Part shown: positions 60,160-64,000 of the stretch, piece by piece
How the letters are laid out: the number at the start of each line of letters is the position of its first letter
Position numbering within the stretch: the stretch's first letter is position 1
NCBI RefSeq assembly: GCF_032062135.1
Contig: NC_092860.1
Coordinates: forward strand, 123,461,421-123,525,420
Source of the DNA: Pyxicephalus adspersus
Lineage: Eukaryota; Chordata; Amphibia; Anura; Pyxicephalidae
Direction of reading: 5' to 3'
Length of the DNA: 64,000 nt
Notes under the pieces: model-generated
Seen by the model: only the letters and a program-made list of their open reading frames with translations
The model's database searches: none
What the model was told of the DNA's origin: nothing
Translations under genes and position numbers: made by a program

Positions 60160-63100
60160 CACTTTGGTAAGATATTCAGGGTTTTTGAAAGCGGCTGATT
60201 ATTAATGGAGTGAGACCAGTGAAAGCTGAAATATGAGTCTTGCTAACTTGGGTTTGTTAACACAAGGCTGTATTGCTTGAACACTGTGAAGTTCAGACAC
60301 TTTGCTCAGTAGAGAGGTAAATATTTGTGGTCTTCTATTGTAGGGACTTGGATTTTGTTTGGGAAGTGTCAGAGTTGCTTTAAAAGCTTTCTTAGGTTTT
60401 TGAATCATCCGTGTCCCATTTGAGAAATTTTTCTTCGCTGTGCCATAAACACAATAAGAAGGGAAGTTGAATCTCTTCAAAAAGAATTTTCCTATCTAGT
60501 CATGTTCTAGTGACAAATCAGAGTTTTAAATAATATTATTAATAATAATAATTGTGCATAGACATGATCAAGGTGTTGCATTTGTTTTAACAACTTATAA
60601 AAATAAATGTTGGGTGGATACACTTCATCTTGTTGAGAATAGCAGGAATTACTGTCAAATTTTATTTTATGGAGTTTTGAGAAGAAATATCATCAATAAC
60701 AATAATGATTGCAACAGTGAATAGGTTCCTGGCAAACCCTACTATTCTTTACTTGGCCAACACTAGTATGAAGGAATTGGCTTTCTGAAAACCTCAATCT
60801 ATAACTAAATTGCATGTCTTCAAAACATTTCCACTGAAAGCATAATTTAATTGAAAATCCATTCACATAAGAACTGACAGTCTGAATGAGTGTTATTGCA
60901 ATTTGTGGTTTGGAATCTGAACTGTATCCAATGAAGACACGTCTTGCAGAATCCTTTTTCCACACAGACTTGTTTTGACTGAAAGGAAAATTAGGGCTTC
61001 TACTTAATACTTCTGTTACCATAAAAAAAAATTCCTGAAGGAAAACACAGCTAGCTGTGTGACCCTTACATTTCTGTTCTCCACACTCATATGTTCTATC
61101 TAAAAACAACTAAACCTTAAAAAGAGCACTGTTAGCCATTATTTACCAAAAAACATTTATATGGATATACAAGATCCTAGCTCCCAGCTACATATGCACA
61201 AGTTTGATTCCTTGTTTTTTAATTGCTTGTGCCCCATTCTCACCAATACACCATGCTGAAACAAATCCGGACCAGAAAAACGTCCCAACTCTTGAAATAC
61301 CATTATAGGATTACTCTGCTGATCTTGAATGCAGTGCCTATAAGTATTTTGTAGTTTGAAGAGTGAGCATAAAGACATTGTTGTCATGCCTTGTACTGCC
61401 TATTATTGTTCCCCTCATAGGAAAGTGGAGAAAGTTTTTTACTGTGAATTAGAGATCCAGATGGTGTCACCATATGAAACAATGTACCTGAGTTTAGGAT
61501 TTTTTAGTCCAGTATCTGGATTTCAGGGGTCTTCCATATGGCAAATGAATTCCAAACAGATGAACATGCCAGTGATAAATCTGCAGAGACAATGACTTGT
61601 TGTTGATACAAAAATGTTTGTATCTTGTATGAACCCAGCAGTCTACTAACATTTCCTGCACAATATTATCTTGCTAAGTTCATATGCATTGCATATGGAT
61701 ATGCTTGCACTGCTGTGCATAGTGCTGGATCATCAATTCCTTATGGTTTCCATGCCAAAATATCACGGTGACATAATTTACTAAAGAAGTGAAGTAATCA
61801 AAGACCCCTTTTACACAATTAAAGACCTAAACTCTAACACAGCTTTAGTTTATTTTGTATTGCAGGCAACAACACAGATATGAGTAAGTAATGATGTTGT
61901 TGAATTAATGGCATATAGCTAAAATTTTCTGTTCCTACAGAGGGTACTACGCCAATCACATCTATTCATTCCAGAGTTCACAGTCCTAAAACCCATTAAT
62001 TGAAGAAAATTTAGATACTCTGCTGTTGGCTAGAAAATAAAATAGATTATTAGCTCAGTTTATTACAGAATAACATAATGATCACTATATTTATCTCTAA
62101 TTGAATAAAATAACAAGCATCATCTCTAAATTCAATTGAGTCAAATCAGGGATCCTGAAGACAGCCCAGTCACTGGATGAAAACAAACGGTGACCCGTGT
62201 GAAACCTGAACATTGAACCCCTTTCAAACATAGTCAGCATAGGTATGAATGGGGGCAAAAGCCACGTTCCTATGTCAGTTCTGGCACATATTCCACAAAA
62301 ACAGGAGCTAACACTATATTCCTGGTAGCCTGTTAATTATTCTGCTTTCTGCTCGTACTACAAGAATCTTTTATCTTTTTACTGCTTCAGGTAGTACATT
62401 CTTGCTTTTCCTTCCAGAATCTAGGCTGTTGTATACACAGATGTCTTTCTAAACATACTAGTCCCTCCTATATGTCTGTCACTAATATGTCAATGTTAAA
62501 AAGAGTTCCTCGAAGCAGGGCCCTTGTTAAAATAAAATAAAAATCGCCGGCAAAACTATCAGGGTGTTATTACCATTTGTGAACTGCAGCAGTACCTGCA
62601 AGATGGAATAATGCAATTGTTTTGCTGTCAAATGACAGTAACCTCCAAAGAATCTGAATGGGGGGATCAGCCAGTACTTAATACAAGTTATCCCTGAAGA
62701 AAGTAGGGCTTGATAGACAGCCTGCTTGACTTTGGTGAGGATATGGACCTAGAGAAGGAATACCTGTAGTTGTAGGGGGTTTTCTTAAAAAAAGTTGCTA
62801 GAACAATGATCCCTGTTAGTGAGTATTGTGGCAAGTTAAGTAAAATGTAATTATTGGCAAGGATACATGAACAGGTTCAGGAACACAGCATAACAGAGCA
62901 TCAAAAGATTCTGTAAAGTAATTTGCATCAAAATAATTCTCAGGGGTATAGCTTTTACTATTACAACCATGTACTATTGGATCTAAATCATATTAAAATA
63001 TTAGTTCACAAAGTTAGCGAGTCTTTAGTACCCCTACACTCCTCGGATTCTCCAACATTGAGATCTCCCCCCCCCCAACCCTTTTCCACGTTAGATGTTT

Positions 63101-63495
63101 GTGTGTTCCTGCAACTCCTGTTGTGTTATCCATAAAAATAAAACAGTGGCTTGTATGTGCTTGTCAGATACTTGCCCACCCACGTGTTTTAGTTGCAGTA
63201 ATTGGAATTTGCATTGGTGATATCCATATGACATTGAAGCATTTTTTCTCAGGTACAGGTAGTTCTGTAAAGATGAGTAGATAATTCAGCAATTTACTTT
63301 GCTTGAACAGCTTGTAGTTATTTTATTAAACATCAAACATACCTCATTTTTGATGCATTATCATATAAAGATACATACCATATGTATACCATTATTTTGT
63401 CACATTTTCCTTAAATGTTAAATATTTTTTGTATATCTAACATGTCAGCTACTCCCAGACATGCATGTCTCGAGATCTGTGTCACGTACACAAAG
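60160..63495. other. Unassigned intronic DNA
   Basis: AT-rich with an AAT microsatellite near 60530-60552 and a C run near 63067-63076. The longer minus-strand ORFs (60202-60480, 60693-61109) show no family motif, no splice context and no codon pattern that persuades me. Confidence 0.4.
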
Positions 63496-63499
63496 TCCT

Positions 63500-63556
63500 G
63501 TTTGGGGTTAGCCAACATGTGGCTCTCCAGCTGCTGTGGAACGACAAGTCATCTAG
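63500..63556. repeat. Fragment of a common vertebrate-type repeat
   Basis: CAACATGTGGCTCTCCAGCT followed by GCTGTGGAACGACAAGTC resembles a dispersed repeat phrase I know from frog genomes. The boundaries are uncertain. Confidence 0.5.
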
Positions 63557-64000
63557 ATCATATGAACATTACCTTATTAGCAAACTTTCTTTTGTATACA
63601 TACTTGTTTTTTCAGTTAAAGCAAAGTACTGTAACAGAAATTCGCTTTCACTACTTCAACTGCAACAGACTAAAATCAAAATTCATGGTTGGAATTATTG
63701 CATTTTGCATGCTGTCATCAGTGTTTAGTTGAAACCTAAAACTATTGATTTTATTAACATGCAAGCATTAAAGATACATTTACACCAGAAAAGATCAATG
63801 TCTGGATTGCTGTCCATCCTTATTAAAGTTATGATAAATAAATAGACCTCTGGTCCCCAAGTGCCATGATGGTAAATTCATCTCTACCGTAGTCCCTGAT
63901 AGGCAGACCTTATGTTCATAGTCCCTGAATATACAGACCTCATTGCCTTGATACATAGAAGTATGTGATTCAGATCTCAAACATATTCATGTATAACACA

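Larger units (their letters stand above)
55917..64000 (+). other. SCFD2: 5' portion of the SCFD2 intron after exon B
   Basis: Begins with the donor GTGGGT. I searched by eye for the expected final exon, which should begin in phase 0 and encode the last roughly 70 residues of SCFD2, and did not see it. The intron is therefore inferred to run past the window end. It holds one fold-back MITE (56701), one GTGTTTCC-type element (59796), T-rich tracts near 57665-57725 and a short repeat fragment near 63500. Confidence 0.75.

Noticed and set aside
60693..61109. 138-codon minus-strand ORF
   Set aside because: No family motif or repeat context; its length is within what chance gives in 64 kb read in six frames.
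62900..63140. Candidate for the final SCFD2 exon
   Set aside because: Neither frame nor residues resemble the expected C-terminal block of the family, and a C-run interrupts it.

Overview
The window looks like an AT-rich, repeat-laden piece of a vertebrate nuclear genome, most likely an anuran amphibian. Two things point there. First, the only convincing coding sequence is a pair of exons that translate into the C-terminal part of the Sec1/Munc18-family protein SCFD2. Second, the surrounding DNA is full of fold-back and SINE-type repeats whose wording (termini such as GGGCCTGATTTATTAAAGC, TGTACACACG and GCGCTATATAAATA) I associate with frog genomes. The frog assignment is an inference from pattern recognition, not a database match. 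There are no bacterial operons, no CRISPR and no complete protein-coding ORF; almost every long ORF here is a chance reading frame.

Layout. Positions 1-35632 appear to be the 3' part of one intron of SCFD2 (its preceding exon was not found in the window). Exon A is 35633-35778 (48 complete codons plus 2 bases of a split codon). A 20,003-base intron follows (35779-55781). Exon B is 55782-55916 (45 codons). 55917-64000 is the start of the next intron; the terminal exon of the gene was not found. The splice sites are canonical GT-AG, the reading frame runs uninterrupted across both exons, and the gene is on the + strand.

The introns hold nearly all of the structure. A roughly 220-bp fold-back MITE family is represented by seven full or partial copies (1307, 13745, 15501, 15861, 24851, 26530 and 50352). 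Several other inverted-repeat elements occur (27417, 31892, 33819, 49344, 56701), as do hAT-like elements (10804, 11658, 23869), Tc1-like transposase relics (24925, 29815), two copies of an element starting with GTGTTTCC-type termini (48808, 59796), two copies of a TGTACACACG element (25506, 51680), and tRNA-derived SINE copies or pieces (18483, 20036, 28078, 35321, 38515, 38891, 47741, 51345). Tandem arrays include a roughly 30-bp minisatellite that contains a 441-base assembly gap (7783-8223) and a pyrimidine-rich array split by a SINE (38690-39330).

No undescribed multi-gene system is visible. The best second-look items are the near-perfect 59-bp inverted repeat at 49344/49578, the small minus-strand ORF with a duplicated acidic tail in the element at 48808-49339, the extended flanking palindrome of the MITE copy at 15501, and a possible cryptic terminal exon at 43874-43933 that would splice in frame to exon A.
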